This document shows, in pieces, positions 26,812-38,300 of a stretch of DNA of 64,000 nt (its first letter is position 1; each line of letters opens with the position of its first letter). Made by a program: the position numbers and the translations under genes. The notes beneath the pieces are model-generated. The model was given only the letters and a program-made list of their open reading frames with translations. It had not been told where the DNA came from and made no database searches. Source of the DNA: Mesostigma viride (taxonomy: Eukaryota; Streptophyta; Mesostigmatophyceae; Mesostigmatales; Mesostigmataceae); NCBI GenBank assembly GCA_009746045.1, contig RPFO01000015.1, forward strand, positions 2,571,998 through 2,635,997, given 5' to 3'.

Positions 26812-27570
26812 ACCATACCCAGCAAGCACGCCTGCGTCAAAATAAAAAATAAAAACAATAAAAATAATTATGATGGGCTCCCTCGATTGACAACGCACCA
26901 TCGGGACCTGACCCAAAGAAAGCAAGCCTGCTTACATGCGCGCTCCTACATGCATCGAGAAACAATGCACAACGCAGAAGAACCAAGACAGCTCGCAGGA
27001 AAGAAAAGAGCACCAGCAACCCCGCTCGCCAGTTGCATGTACTTACAACTGTTGCAAGGTGATGGCGAGCACAGTCGACGGTAACTCGCCTGGCAACATT
27101 TGCTCCGCCTGGCAACATAACAAGGCAATATCACTCTTCGAAGTGAAGCTCAATTGGCAAATGCAGCAATCCAAAGGAACAATCGATAGTAATGCCGACC
27201 CTTGATTTACTGGATTGGACCAGTCGTCCACGACAAACACTGTCAAGCTCTGGAGAAAATCCATTATAAAATGCCTTATCTATCGAATTGCAATTAATGA
27301 TAACTTGCATGCTTAGCAACAAGATATTGAAACGTCAATCTACGTTTAGGTAAATGTCCATGCCGCCCCCGTCAATTTCCGGAATGTTTCTCCCGCCATG
27401 GCTGCACTTACGGCGCCTAACTACAGTAATTTACGCGCCCGCAGGCCCAGCGGCCGACAGGCGAGCCTTGTATGCAGGCTACGGACCTGCTACGGACCTG
27501 CTTGGAGTACCGCGCCACTAGGCTCGGGTGAGTCTGGATGCGCATCCAGACTCATGAGTCTGAAAAATAT
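26812..27570 (-). repeat. Right long terminal inverted repeat
   Basis: A near-identical inverted copy of 21,548-22,262, carrying an extra AT-rich stretch (AAATAAAAACAATAAAAATA) close to its inner end. Confidence 0.8.
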
Positions 27571-28029
27571 GGTCCGGGGACAAGGGACGCCTCCACCATC
27601 CGACGGCCCCAATCCCTCGCGTCGCGTCTATGCGGTTCTTCGGATCCCAAATGTGTAGTCCCTGTCACACAAAAACATAATAAAAACATCATAGAAATCG
27701 GTGGGAGAGTAATCGATCGGAGAGACGGTGCATTTTCGCCATTCATCTGTTCGCTCCAGATCTCGCCATTGTCGCTCTCATCTTCTTCTTCTTATTGTTG
27801 TCACGCCGCAATGTGCAGCAGAGATCGCTCTCATCTGTGAAGTCATAAGTTGCATCGTTGCCGGCCTGATACTAGTGGGTTTTCCGGCACTTTCCCTAAT
27901 CGGCATCACATAACAGGAGGGCTGGGGTGGTTCCCTCCAGCCTCGATCGCCAGCTCTCTCAGCTGCAGTCGAATCTCGGAGGACGGTGGCCGTGCATCGG
28001 CTTTTTTCGTCGATTTCAAGAATAAGACT
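27571..28029 (+). promoter_or_regulatory. Presumed promoter and 5' UTR of the methyltransferase gene
   Basis: This 459-bp gap lies between the long-TIR element and the start codon. It should contain the promoter and 5' UTR. I cannot place a transcription start or a convincing TATA box. The reading frame is also open from an ATG at 27,850 and joins the gene in frame, so a 60-residue N-terminal extension is possible. Confidence 0.4.
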
Positions 28030-31000
28030 ATGGTAAGTGCATGATAAGTGCATGGGAAAAGCTATGGTAAAGTGAACGTCGACAGCGTGGTTCGCTCGAC
28101 TAGTGGGGCTTCGCTCGCCTCAGCTGCCTGCGCAGAGGCTGATCATATTTATGGGAGGCTCCGATATACAGCATATTAATGTTGAATTGGCAGCCGGTCG
28201 CGGCCAATTCATATTAATACATTTAATATGACGCGATCCCAGCGTCTCGGGATTGAATTAATTTAGCGGTTTGCCGTCGCGCGTGACGGCAAATAACCGG
28301 ACTCCGGCCTTCTTGGTGCACGGACCCGCGCGTCGCATGATAACAATATAAAATGTCCGTGTATTATGTAGTAGTTATTGCTACGCATGCGGCCGGCCGC
28401 GATTCACGACGTAATAAATATACGTACGGGTACGTGAATATATAAATAAATATATATATATGTATGTATGCTAGTGCCCAGGCTCGCATGCTCACCACGT
28501 GCACTCTTTTTTTGTGTGTGTGCGCGTGCGCTACGTACGTCGGTAATTGTCGATATCAGGCGGGACAGGCAAAGGACGCGGACCTGGGTGCCATGGATTA
28601 CGTGCACAAAATCATGGGCTACGTGACGGGCGCCGTTGCCCTGAACATGGCCCGAACCGCCCTCGAGCTGGGCGTGTTCGACGCACTGTCGGCGTGTTAT
28701 GGCCCGGCGTCCGCCGAGGCCATCGCCAGCAAGCTGGACCCGCCGGCCAACGCGCGATTGGTCAAGGAGCTGCTGTTGGGCCTCTCGGCGTCCAACATCA
28801 TTGCGTGCAGGGACTTCAAGGCGGGCCTGTTTGAGCACACGGACGCCAGCAGGATGTGCTGGACCAATGAGGCCAGCTCGCCGATGTTCCTGGGCGGCCT
28901 CCCCGACATGGTCGTGGAGCTGGCTCAAAGGGAAGTTCATGCGAAGCAGCTGGCGTCCTTCCGTCGCATCGACAACCCCGGTCTTTCCTACAATGACCAG
29001 GGTGATGGCGTAGGTAGGCATCGCTCCAAGTAGCTTAGGTTAATCAACAGCCAAATTGCTCGTACAATGACTGTCAATGCTAATAACAACTTAGGTACTG
29101 GGTTGCCAATCTCATAAGATTTATAGCTAGTAATGAGATTAAATGCTGAAGACCGTTTTGTAGCTTAGGAAAGAACAGTGGCTGCTGCAGTAACTGCTGA
29201 TTTGCATGGAGCTCAGTACTGTCGGACCATTGGATCGGATCATTGCAAGTTATAGAGAGTATGATGTTTTTCTCTTCGGTAAATTATTCAGACTTGCTGA
29301 CCATATGGCAGGCTCAAGCTACCACCATGGTCCGGATTCTCCAGATTTCTGGCCTGCGCTGGTTGTCTCATTGATTTATCCCCAGACTGTTGGTACATCA
29401 TAAATATTGTTTGTATAATACGATGTATATTTATTTTTATGTATATGATAATAGTTGCAGCCTTTCATGAATGTCATACTGATTGATGGTGTGCGCTGGC
29501 TTGCACCATGATGGCTTTCTCAACGTACGCCGATTATATATGCAGCCAAGGCCATTGGGCGTTTGCTGGGTCCCTGGATCCGCTCGCTGCTGGTGCCCAC
29601 CCTTCGGGAGCTCCTGCCGGAGATTATCACGCAGCTAGAGGCAGGCGCCGTGGTGGGGGACATCGGCTGTGGAACCTGGTACGTATGCAAGATGATCAGT
29701 TGTCGTCTTAAACTCTTCATACTGCTACTATGTCAGCATCAAGATTGGTATTTGGTGACGAAATGGTGGGACTGGCAGGCGCTGCATGTGGTGGGGGTCA
29801 TTGGTAACTTGTGCACATTGGACCTGCATGGAGTGACTGTTACGCTTACTGTAATATTACTCGACGGCCAACTCCAACGGTAACTCAATTAGAGATTAAG
29901 GGCATCATTGTTTGATATATTATTACCGAGTCAGAAACCTTGTTATAATATGTTGCGTAGTTAGTCATGTAGTTAGTATATGCAGTAACGTTAGTCTATA
30001 TGTGCTAATATTATTTATGTTGTGTAGTTAGTATACTAAGGTGGTTAATACATGGCTTGGGATAGTTTATGGAAAGCCGCCAGTTTAATCATCTGAAATG
30101 TATCACCATGCCTGGCTTTAATTACTACGCCAGTTTGCTATGGCTCCAGCTGAGACTGGGGGTGTAGCTAACTTGACATTGAATTTACTGAATTAACTTG
30201 ACTGTCTGGAAGTTCATGCATTACCTAGTTGTCTCGCAGGACCAGAATGACATGCCTCTAATTTGACTGGAAGGAAGAACTTGCCTCAGTGGTGGGTTGA
30301 TCGTCACTTGCATGCCTCTGACATTAGTTATTGGTCAGTTGCCTGCACGTAGTGCCATCTAGCTTGCCTTGCATGAGATCGTCAAATTATGTTTGCTTGC
30401 GGTTCATTTTTTTCAACTGTCACCTTTTGGAGGTCATTCTTATCAACACCTTTGAGGTCCTTGCATCCTATCAAAAACCCGGCCGGTGAGGTCATTCTTG
30501 CTATCAACACCATTAAAAGGTCATTCTTGTCAATGCTACCTTCTGAGGTCTGATTCTCATTATCAACACCTGTGTAGTTATTCTTATCAACACAAGTTTG
30601 AGGTCATCCCAGTGGCCTAAAGATCCTTGAAAATGCGCCTATACTGCGAGTCCGTCAGCGACGCACTAGCTCAACGGTCCTCTACAAAATGGGCTAATGG
30701 GCACATGTTTGTCTTATCTCGAGCAAACTTACTTTAATAATTGGACCAATGCGCCTGATAAATAATTAACTAATAATAGCCTGCCGAAATTATAACAACT
30801 AGAGCTAAAGTAGTATATTACTATAATATCAATAACTTGCCAAGTAAAATAATATAATTGACTGTGATCTCCCGACAAACCGTTCTTCATGCATGAAACA
30901 TCCGCTGTTTCCCCATCACCCCCTTACTACTCTTCAATTGTCAGCGTGACACTGCGCACGCTAGCAAAAGCGTTCCCCAAGTCCTCCTTCCATGGGTTCG

Positions 31001-32249
31001 ACAACTCCAAGGCGGCACTGCGCACGGCCGCGGAGCAAATCAAGGCAGAGGGTCTGGCCCACCGCATCACGCTCCACGACGTGGGGGAGGGCGACGTCAT
31101 GCAGGAGGGGGCGGTTGACCTCTTCGTGACGTCAGATTGCTGGCACGACATGTGCAACCCGTCCGCCAACCTCAAGCTCGTGCGCAGGGCGCTCAAGGTA
31201 CGGATCAACTGGCGGCCAGTTGTTGTGCTCAGCATCATTCAGCATGACGAAATGGGAAACAGGGTTTGTTTCATAGGGGAATTGAGTCAGAGGGTTCTTT
31301 GAATACCGTCAAGTGACCCATGTGCTGAAGGTGCTCAAGGTTCAGAACAGGCAGCGGGTTATTTAGTTTACGGGTTTCTTGATCGAAAGTCGAAAGTCGT
31401 GCACAGGCTATAGGATCTCAAGGTTATGACGACTCGAGGTACGCTTCAGCACGTTATGACTAGTATAATAGTATTACTTGGGTTCCTGGGGTCGCTTGAG
31501 CTCGTGCTAAGGATATGTGAGCTAGCCCGGCTGTCAGAAGGTACAAAAGGCAAGGCATCAGTATAATCGCTTAAAGTCTTGTGCGCAACGAGGCTCTAGT
31601 GAAGGTGCAGTAAGGGACAGTGGTCTTGATTATAGATGAGAAACCATGAGTAGTAACTCACCTATTATTTAATATTAATATCTTTCGGTGTTATAGTTAG
31701 TAGGCCATCCTCGCTTGCATCTATTGAGAGTACCTCCGTGCTAGTTCCAAGGGATATTGATGTCGAAGGGATATGGATCCTGCCGTTTGATGTAATATCT
31801 TTTTATGCAGTCCCAAGGCTCTGACAGGCCCGCATGCACTTTTGCCACAATTGCGGGTGATATCATGGTAAACGTAGTGCTGACCATGTAACGTATTACG
31901 GCATCCCACTCGTGCATGGCACCAATGATGCAACCAATGTTGGGCGGCCCACATGCAGCCGGGTGGTGTACTCTTCATGCAAGAGCCCAAGGCATTCGAC
32001 ACAATTCAGGATACCATGGCTGACCCCCTGGCGGCCATCAAGTTTGGCTTCAGCTCGGCGGTCTGCCTCCACTCGTCCATCTTGCGCCAGCCAGATGGCT
32101 CGCCAGGAGAGGCCGTGGGCACGTGTGGCTGGACGCCTTCCAAAGGCACTGCCTCGCTCCAGGCGGCGGGGTTCAAGGATATTGTGTGGATCCCCGGCAC
32201 CAAGTACCACTCGATGCTGAATAACTTCATCCTGGCCAAGGCTGGCTGA
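28030..32249 (+). CDS. Class I SAM-dependent methyltransferase with winged-helix N-terminus (five exons)
   Basis: Proposed exons are 28,030-28,032, 28,560-29,013, 29,546-29,678, 30,945-31,197 and 31,959-32,249. They total 1,134 nt and encode 377 residues plus TGA. Donors are GTAAGT, GTAGGC, GTACGT and GTACGG, acceptors all end CAG, and every phase fits. Residues 21-100 form a helical winged-helix/dimerisation-like region (MGYVTGAVALNMARTALELG). The SAM-binding motif is VVGDIGCGT ending at residue 196, split by an intron just after, with HGFDNS near 216 as the acidic ribose-binding turn. VTSDCWHDM and PGGVLFMQEP follow. The layout resembles Rv2258c-like and acetylserotonin/O-methyltransferase-like proteins; the substrate is unknown. 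The initiator ATG is the last codon of exon 1 with a good context (A at -3, G at +4). No disabling change is seen. Confidence 0.88.
28033..28559 (+). other. Intron 1 of the methyltransferase gene
   Basis: The donor GTAAGT directly follows the initiator ATG and the acceptor is ATATCAG. It is 527 bp, phase 0. It includes AT-rich sequence and a T/G-rich tract before the acceptor. Confidence 0.75.
29679..30944 (+). other. Intron 3 of the methyltransferase gene, with a degenerate repeat
   Basis: A 1,266-bp intron, donor GTACGT and acceptor TTGTCAG. Between about 30,420 and 30,610 it holds five or six degenerate copies of a unit of about 35-40 bp resembling GAGGTCATTCTTATCAACAC. It is otherwise AT-rich without features. 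Confidence 0.75.
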
Positions 32250-32342
32250 ATCATTCTCGACCACCCGGCATTCTGTCTGTGCAAGAGCCATTAACATTAA
32301 TTAATTAATTAATTCATTAATTAAGAACATAACTCCGTGGGA

Positions 32343-34852
32343 AACAGGAGGAAAAAATGGTTTCGACTTAGGACTTAGGTTTTTTGCAAAACTTAGCCCT
32401 AACCGGGAGAAGACAACTGACAAGTCTGCGGGGGCTGAGAGGTACCTTGAAATTAAATAAGAGGCGTGCCTCTATGAATATATAGTTTTGGAGGCGAGTT
32501 TCTGTTGGCGTTAATGTCCAAAAACCAAATGTCCTCATTTGAGGACATTGTCCTCGTTTGAGACGGGGGGGGTCAGGGGGGCGGTTTTGGCGCCAAAGTT
32601 GGTCCTGAGGATCCCTGGTGGGTTTTGGCGCGAAACTGGGATAGGTACTGAGCGCGCCAAGCCCCCGGGGTCGACAGGGGCCGACCGTACCTGGAAAATA
32701 TGAGGCGAGGAAAAGTACCTACTACAGCAAGAACGTTGCAATGTAATCGAGTATTTTGTCGAGTGACGGCTATGGGGTCGTTCCAGTTCTGAGGCTTGCC
32801 TGAACGTTATAGGCCATTATTTTGCCCCGAATGAAGACAGAACTTTAGATCATCATCTAGTCATTTCGAAGATGCTGCTTTTGACGTGCAGTTGCTTTGT
32901 ATATGTCGAAAATATTGTTCATGAACGGATTTTGGCATCGTTGAAGAAAATCTGGAAGCTACGTAGATGGCATGATAGGTCAGTATGCAGTTCGGTTTTA
33001 CAATTTCTTTTTCCGCCCAGTAGCTGCGGATATCGCGAGTATGGGTTATGGTACGCTTCTGGGTTAATGGGCGACCCGGGCAACAGAGGGACCTGGGCAG
33101 TTAGATGGGTCAAAGAGTCTCCATTTTTTCGTCGTGATATCGCAGTCACGCCTGGCGAAAACCACGGCGAGCGCGAGCCATATTTTACTTTTGCCGCAAG
33201 GCTGGGTGCTTCCCGGGCGTCACCGTCCTTTAATATATATTTCTTGAGCTGTCCCGCGCAGCTGGCGGCCTGGGCGCACGTCAAGAACAAGGTTCCGGAT
33301 GTCATCCGCAACCGCATCGTTCTAAACAAGCGTGTCAAGAGTATCGTAGCTTATTACTCCCGCAGACTTAATGATTCCGGTTCTTTTCAATGCCCAACGT
33401 CGTGGTTGTGATTACGCCTATGTCCGGGGAACTTAAAGGAAGTTTGCTGGGTAATGCTTTCTTTTCCCGTGGTGTCACTGAAAAGGTAAACGGCCTTGCG
33501 TCGTCAAAACAGCAGCAAGTAGAAGTCACTGTGCTTAGTTGCAATGTGGTAGTTTGATTTAACACATATACTGCCTTGTTGCTGAAAACTTTTTCAAGGC
33601 TTGCTGGGATGTTGCCCATATGTTTCTAACGCTTAACCTCATGTCCAAGTGAGCTAGACTGGCTTGGAAACTTGAGCTTGTCATGCTTACATTGTGCTTG
33701 TATTGCTATTTGTGCCTCTTTGCAGTATCTGCTTCATATATAATTGAAGGCTTCAGCATCATTGTCGAGCACCATGGTGGCAGCCAAGCGTCCAATAACG
33801 ATCATGGACCTAACCTTGGCAAGTATTTGCTTCTTATTTCATTCTTTGGACTGGGCTAGCTTTGAGCTAGCTTTACACCTGCTATTTGGCCTGCACCATG
33901 GTCCCTGGCTGCCAGTTACATTTTGCGCCCCCCCCCGGCAGGCTGCAGGGTCTAGGATAGCGAGGGTGTAACGTAGACATGTTGTGGGCACCTTGGGTGC
34001 ATTTTCAGGACCAGCCATGACCTGGCCCTGCCTTCTTTCTGGGCATATTGTTGACTTGAGTGCTTGTTGGTCACTCGCGTAGCGACCCCCCTGCATTCAT
34101 AAATCGTAAACCATTATACAATGAGCATATTTCATGGATGTTAAGCATTGCTACTCTTGAACATATCATAAATGAACATGGTTCCATGCCGTACCCATGG
34201 ATATGTTGAAATATGTGAGTTATTACAAATGGTATCCATGCTTAAAAATGTCCTCATATGAGGACATTTTCTTGGTGATTAGACATTAAGTCGTAGTATT
34301 GTACGATTGATAGATTGGTAGTGCATTGGTGGTACTGCACGACGGTATTGGACGGAGTTCCCGGAATCCCGGTCTGGCAAGCGGATTTTGCATCTCACGG
34401 GTACATCTCACGGGTACACGACGCGGCACGACGTTGTACGACGCAGAAAAGCTAGGAACCTAGGCGACTATTTGGCGCCGCGTCGGTCGTGACGTTGTTT
34501 ACTCCGTTGGATCTGCATGTACGGCGTTCGTGGGTTGTTTCGAAACCCGGTCGATGAGATTTAAAGGAGAAGTCGGGTATATAACAGATCCTTTTTTGAT
34601 AACTTGGTGAAAATGTTCAAGTCGAGATGAAAAACGGCTTGATAAACGGAATGATAAACGGCTTGACATGTTGTCGTCCACTACTACAAGTTAACGCCAA
34701 TCGAAACTCGCGTCCTAAAATATATTTGGATAGAGGCATGTCTCGTATTTAATTTCCAGGTACCTCTTAATTAATCTCGGGCCCCGCCTCGGGCTATAAG
34801 TTTGCAAAAAAAAAGTCTGTAAGTCCGGGCAAAGGTGAACAGGAGGAAAAAA
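32343..34852. mobile_element. TIR element with 15-bp flanking direct repeats
   Basis: Direct repeats AACAGGAGGAAAAAA lie at 32,343-32,357 and 34,838-34,852. Immediately inside are imperfect inverted repeats of about 150 bp (32,358-about 32,512 and about 34,690-34,837). These share TTTTTTGCAAA, GAGGTACCT, GAAATTAAATA and TTGGCGTTAA blocks. This looks like a DNA transposon of about 2.5 kb with a 15-bp target duplication, longer than the 2-11 bp usual for cut-and-paste superfamilies. No transposase is recognised. It begins just after the methyltransferase stop codon, so it may alter that gene's 3' UTR. Confidence 0.6.
32872..33411 (+). CDS. Unrecognised 179-codon ORF inside the TIR element
   Basis: An open frame with no known domain. 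It has aromatic- and Arg-rich stretches (WKLRRWHDRS, GTWAVRWVKE, VKNKVPDVIRNRIVL). Position inside the TIR element makes it a candidate fragment of a transposon protein or a captured exon, but chance is also possible at this length. I see no catalytic motif and no introns I can place with confidence. Confidence 0.25.
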   Translation: MLLLTCSCFVYVENIVHERILASLKKIWKLRRWHDRSVCSSVLQFLFPPSSCGYREYGLWYASGLMGDPGNRGTWAVRWVKESPFFRRDIAVTPGENHGEREPYFTFAARLGASRASPSFNIYFLSCPAQLAAWAHVKNKVPDVIRNRIVLNKRVKSIVAYYSRRLNDSGSFQCPTSWL

Positions 34853-35049
34853 ATTCATGGGGAGTACATGTAGCACATATCCCTGAGAATGGGCATATGG
34901 CTTTTAATACATTCTGGGCTACTTCCTGCCAGGGTAGGGTGTAAACTACACCTGCTCTAGGTGCACCAAGTGCACCTGCACCACCATGATGTATCAGAGC
35001 TCAATGGCCTGGCATGGGGTGGAAGATTATTATGGCTAGGCAATGGCTA
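34853..35049. other. Spacer before the LINE
   Basis: About 200 bp with no gene recognised. The 5' end of the LINE may lie in here. Confidence 0.4.
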
Positions 35050-35293
35050 GGGCGAATGGCTCGACGAGGACTACACGCCGGCACAACTGAAGGCGAGGAG
35101 CGCGGTGTGGAACAGCCCCAGCGTCCAGGCGGCGAGGGCGCAACAGGCACCGGGTAAGAGCGTTAAGATGCGTTTGCTTCAGGATAGTTCCTTCGCAGCA
35201 TTCTTTAACGGTGTTCAGGTTAACACCCCAGGAGCAGAGTCTCGTGAGGTGTCTAGCAAGAAGGGTGCTGCTTCTGGTGGGGCCAGTAGGTAG
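35050..35293 (+). pseudogene. Upstream LINE frame (possible ORF1 remnant)
   Basis: Open from about 35,050 to a stop at 35,293. It includes WLDEDYTPAQLKARSAVW, an Ala/Gln-rich stretch and a Ser/Lys-rich end. No nucleic-acid-binding motif is visible. Its place upstream of the endonuclease suggests the end of ORF1, but it could be unrelated. Confidence 0.4.
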
Positions 35294-35363
35294 ACAACCT
35301 TCCTCGTCGGCTCGCGGCTAACAGGCTTCGGGGACAGCCTCTAAACAGTCCCGTTCCACTACC

Positions 35364-38300
35364 ATGCCTCGACCTAGCTGTCGGGTGATAGCCATGGTGG
35401 TGCCGGTATTTCGGGCTACAACCTCATCTGTCAACTGTCAGATTCGTAAAACCCAACGCGTGCTAGATTACCTACACCTCGGCGTTGTGCAATCAGCCCC
35501 ACCCCCGAATACCCAGAGCAAGCGGCAGGCTCGCATCCTACGCTTGCAGGACAAAATCAATGCGATGAAAAGCACTATTCCCTCCGTTTCCACCCCCTCC
35601 GTTCCATCCCCACCCCCACCGCCCGCTGCATCCACCCCCATCACCCATCGCCGTTCTCCCCTGTTGGGCCAGCAGGCATCCTTGGCCCTTGCCACCTTCA
35701 ATGCACGCACATTGCTAGCAGATGACGGCCATAGCTACCGGGTAGAGGAGCTCGTTGCCTTTTGCATAGCCCATCGTGTGTCTATTCTAGGCGTGCAAGA
35801 GCATCGCCGCTCGGTGCCACTTGGCATGGTGAGCACTGATCGCCTGGCGGGTGGCTGGCGGTTTTACTTTGCTGGCAGCGGTACGCCAGGCCAAGGTGGT
35901 GTTGGTCTTTTGTGTACGCCGCTGGCAGTTGCTAGCCTCAGCACGCTGAAGTTTCTAACCCCGCGCCTTATGGTAGCACATTTCACCTCCGTCGAGGGGC
36001 GGTCTAAACACCACCTCACGGTGGGGGTGGGCTACGCACCCCATAGTGGTCTACCTGAGTCGGAACGCCAGAAGTTCTTCGAGGACTTGCATAGCCTTGA
36101 GGGGGCCACCCCGGCCCGCCACTTTTTGGTTATGCTGCTCGACACCAATGCCACGCTCCCCGTGGGCACTGCTGGCAGTCGCTTTGCGCCTGCTGACACG
36201 GCTGCTAACGACAACACTCCCCTGTTTTCTGCCTTTTTGCGGGATAGCGGGATGGTTGCTGTCAACTGCCACTTCCAACGTCCCTCACAGGACTTGGTCA
36301 CTTTTCGTGGCCCTAACGGCCGTCAGGCCTGTCTGGACTACGTGGTGGTACGGCAGCCCAGGTGCACCTCGGTTCTGGACACCCGAGTGTTTGACACGCC
36401 CACGGTGTGCTCTGACCACCGGTTGGTGCGCGCGACCATTCGGCTCCGGTTCCATGTCCCCGAGCGCCGCGCCCCGGCCAGTGGCCCGCCCTGGCTGGTC
36501 TGCCCTACGCCCGGTCCGGGGAGATCCTGAGGACTGGACGGACGCCGAGCACGCGCAGAACCGGTGCCGACTGGAGTACCTGTTGGCCCTGGACGCCCGG
36601 GCGGACGTCGACGAGCTCGACAAGGGTGCTCCCAATGCCGCCATTTTTGCGGGCTTTGCGGCCCGTGCACCGTTGCTGGCGGCCCGGCACCTGCCGGTCA
36701 TGCCCCGCCACCGCCTTGGCCCGCTCTACCGCCAGGACCCCAAGGTCTTGGCCGCCCGGCACCGCCTCAAGCGTAACCGGGACCCGCTGCAGAAACCGGT
36801 GCTCAAGGCCGCCCTCGTGGAGGCCTACGAGCACGCTCAGGACGCAGAGGCGGCAGTGCATCGCAGATGCCAAGGCCTGCCAGGCTCGCAACCAGGGCAA
36901 GGACATGTGGTACCACCTCGACCGGCTCGGCGGCCGGCGGCAGCGCACCCCGGTGGAGCACACGGGGGATGGCACGGCGCCGGTAAGCCTTGACCAGTTG
37001 ACCGCTGGTTGGCCCACAATGTTTCCTTGACAGGTGGGGCTCGCGCCCCACCCCCCGCCGCTTCACCCTGAGACGGCCGCCCGTCTCGGGGTCGCAGGAC
37101 CCCCGCCGCCGCCGGCGCCCCCCTCCTCGGCCGCGGACTACCAAGTCCCCGCCTTGCAGGAGGGCTGCCTTGCCACCAACGACGTTGTCCACCCCTTCAC
37201 TTTGAAGGAATCGGACGGCGCCCTTGCTCGCCTGCGGTACGACGCGGCGGTCGGTGCCGACCACCTTTCGGCTGAGCTGCTGAAGGCCCCTGACCCGGCG
37301 GTGAGGGATCTTTTGCTAGCGTTCTGCAACCGTGTCCTGCTCTCAGACGAGCCTCCGCCTGCTGAGTGGCAGACGGCCATCCGCGTCATGCTGTACAAGA
37401 AGGGCTCTGCTGCTGACCCCGGTAACTACCGGGGTGTCTGCCTCCAGAGCGCCCCGCTGAAGGTCTTCTTGCGCATGATGCTGCACAGGCTCCACGCCGC
37501 GCTGGACCCCCACCTGGGTGAGTCTCAGATGGGTTTCCGTCGTGGTCGTAACACTGTCATGGCTGTGTTTGTCGCGCGCTGGTTGATGGAGGAGGTGCGT
37601 CGCCTTTGCCCTGACAGTTTGCCGCTGGTCTTCATTTTTGTTGACTATATCAACAAGGCCTTTGACACGGTCCTCTGGGTGAGGCTCTTTGGGCCATGCT
37701 AGCTTTGGATCGGGTGCCACCAGCGTTTATTGCTGCCATTCGCCGACTGTATCAGAGGGCTCACAGGCAGTAGTGCGGACTGCGGAAGGCACTACCCCAC
37801 CATTCCCCCTTCACCACGGGGTGTGGCAAGGTTGTGTCCTGTCCCCATACCTGTTCATTATTGTCATGGATCACGTCATGCGCCGGGCACGTGCGCGCTT
37901 TACTTCTCTTAAGGGGTTCGAGCCAGGCTTGGACATCCTTAACGAGCGCGAGAACGGCGGGGTTCGCACTGGCTACCGCCTGGCCGACCTGATTTATGCG
38001 GATGACACCACCCTCATTGCGCGCCCCGAGCACATTCAGACCTGGCTGGACTGTCTGGGCCTGGAGGCGAGGGCGGTGGGGTTGGAGGTTAGTGTCAAAA
38101 CTGAGGCAATGGTGATTGGGGCCTCCAGTAGCCCACCGCTGCCGCGCCTGCTCGACGGGACGGAGGTCCCGTTCCGCGATCGCTTCAAACTGTTGGGGAG
38201 CATGCTCCCTGACACCGCAGGCGATGTGGACGGCATCCGCATCGTCCTGGCCTGGGCCAGGCTCCGTTCGCTCAACACCTACTGGCGCTCGAAGGGCCTG

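Larger units (their letters stand above)
21548..27570. mobile_element. 6.0-kb element with about 0.7-kb terminal inverted repeats
   Basis: The outer ends share TATTTTTC(C)AGACTCATGAG, followed by nested small palindromes (CAGACTCATGAGTCTG and one centred on GATGCGCATC). Arms run 21,548-22,262 and about 26,812-27,570 and are about 97% alike by eye. Between them lie two 9-bp satellite arrays in mirror orientation and a tetranucleotide block, but no transposase-like ORF. Long TIRs fit a non-autonomous Mutator-like or Foldback-type element. The superfamily is not proven, and I see no clean target duplication; GGGGACAA occurs near both outer flanks but not at the ends. Confidence 0.65.

Noticed and set aside
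21548-27570. GGGGACAA near both flanks as a target duplication of the long-TIR element
   Set aside because: It lies about 10-15 bp away from the ends on each side, not adjacent, so it is not a convincing duplication.
28404-29021. 205-codon frame antisense to methyltransferase exon 2
   Set aside because: The sense strand has splice-consistent exons and recognisable motifs; the antisense frame reflects GC-rich codon bias and has no recognisable content.
36505-37264. Long - strand frames opposite the LINE endonuclease/RT spacer
   Set aside because: They lie antisense to LINE coding sequence and are Arg/Pro-rich shadows without motifs.
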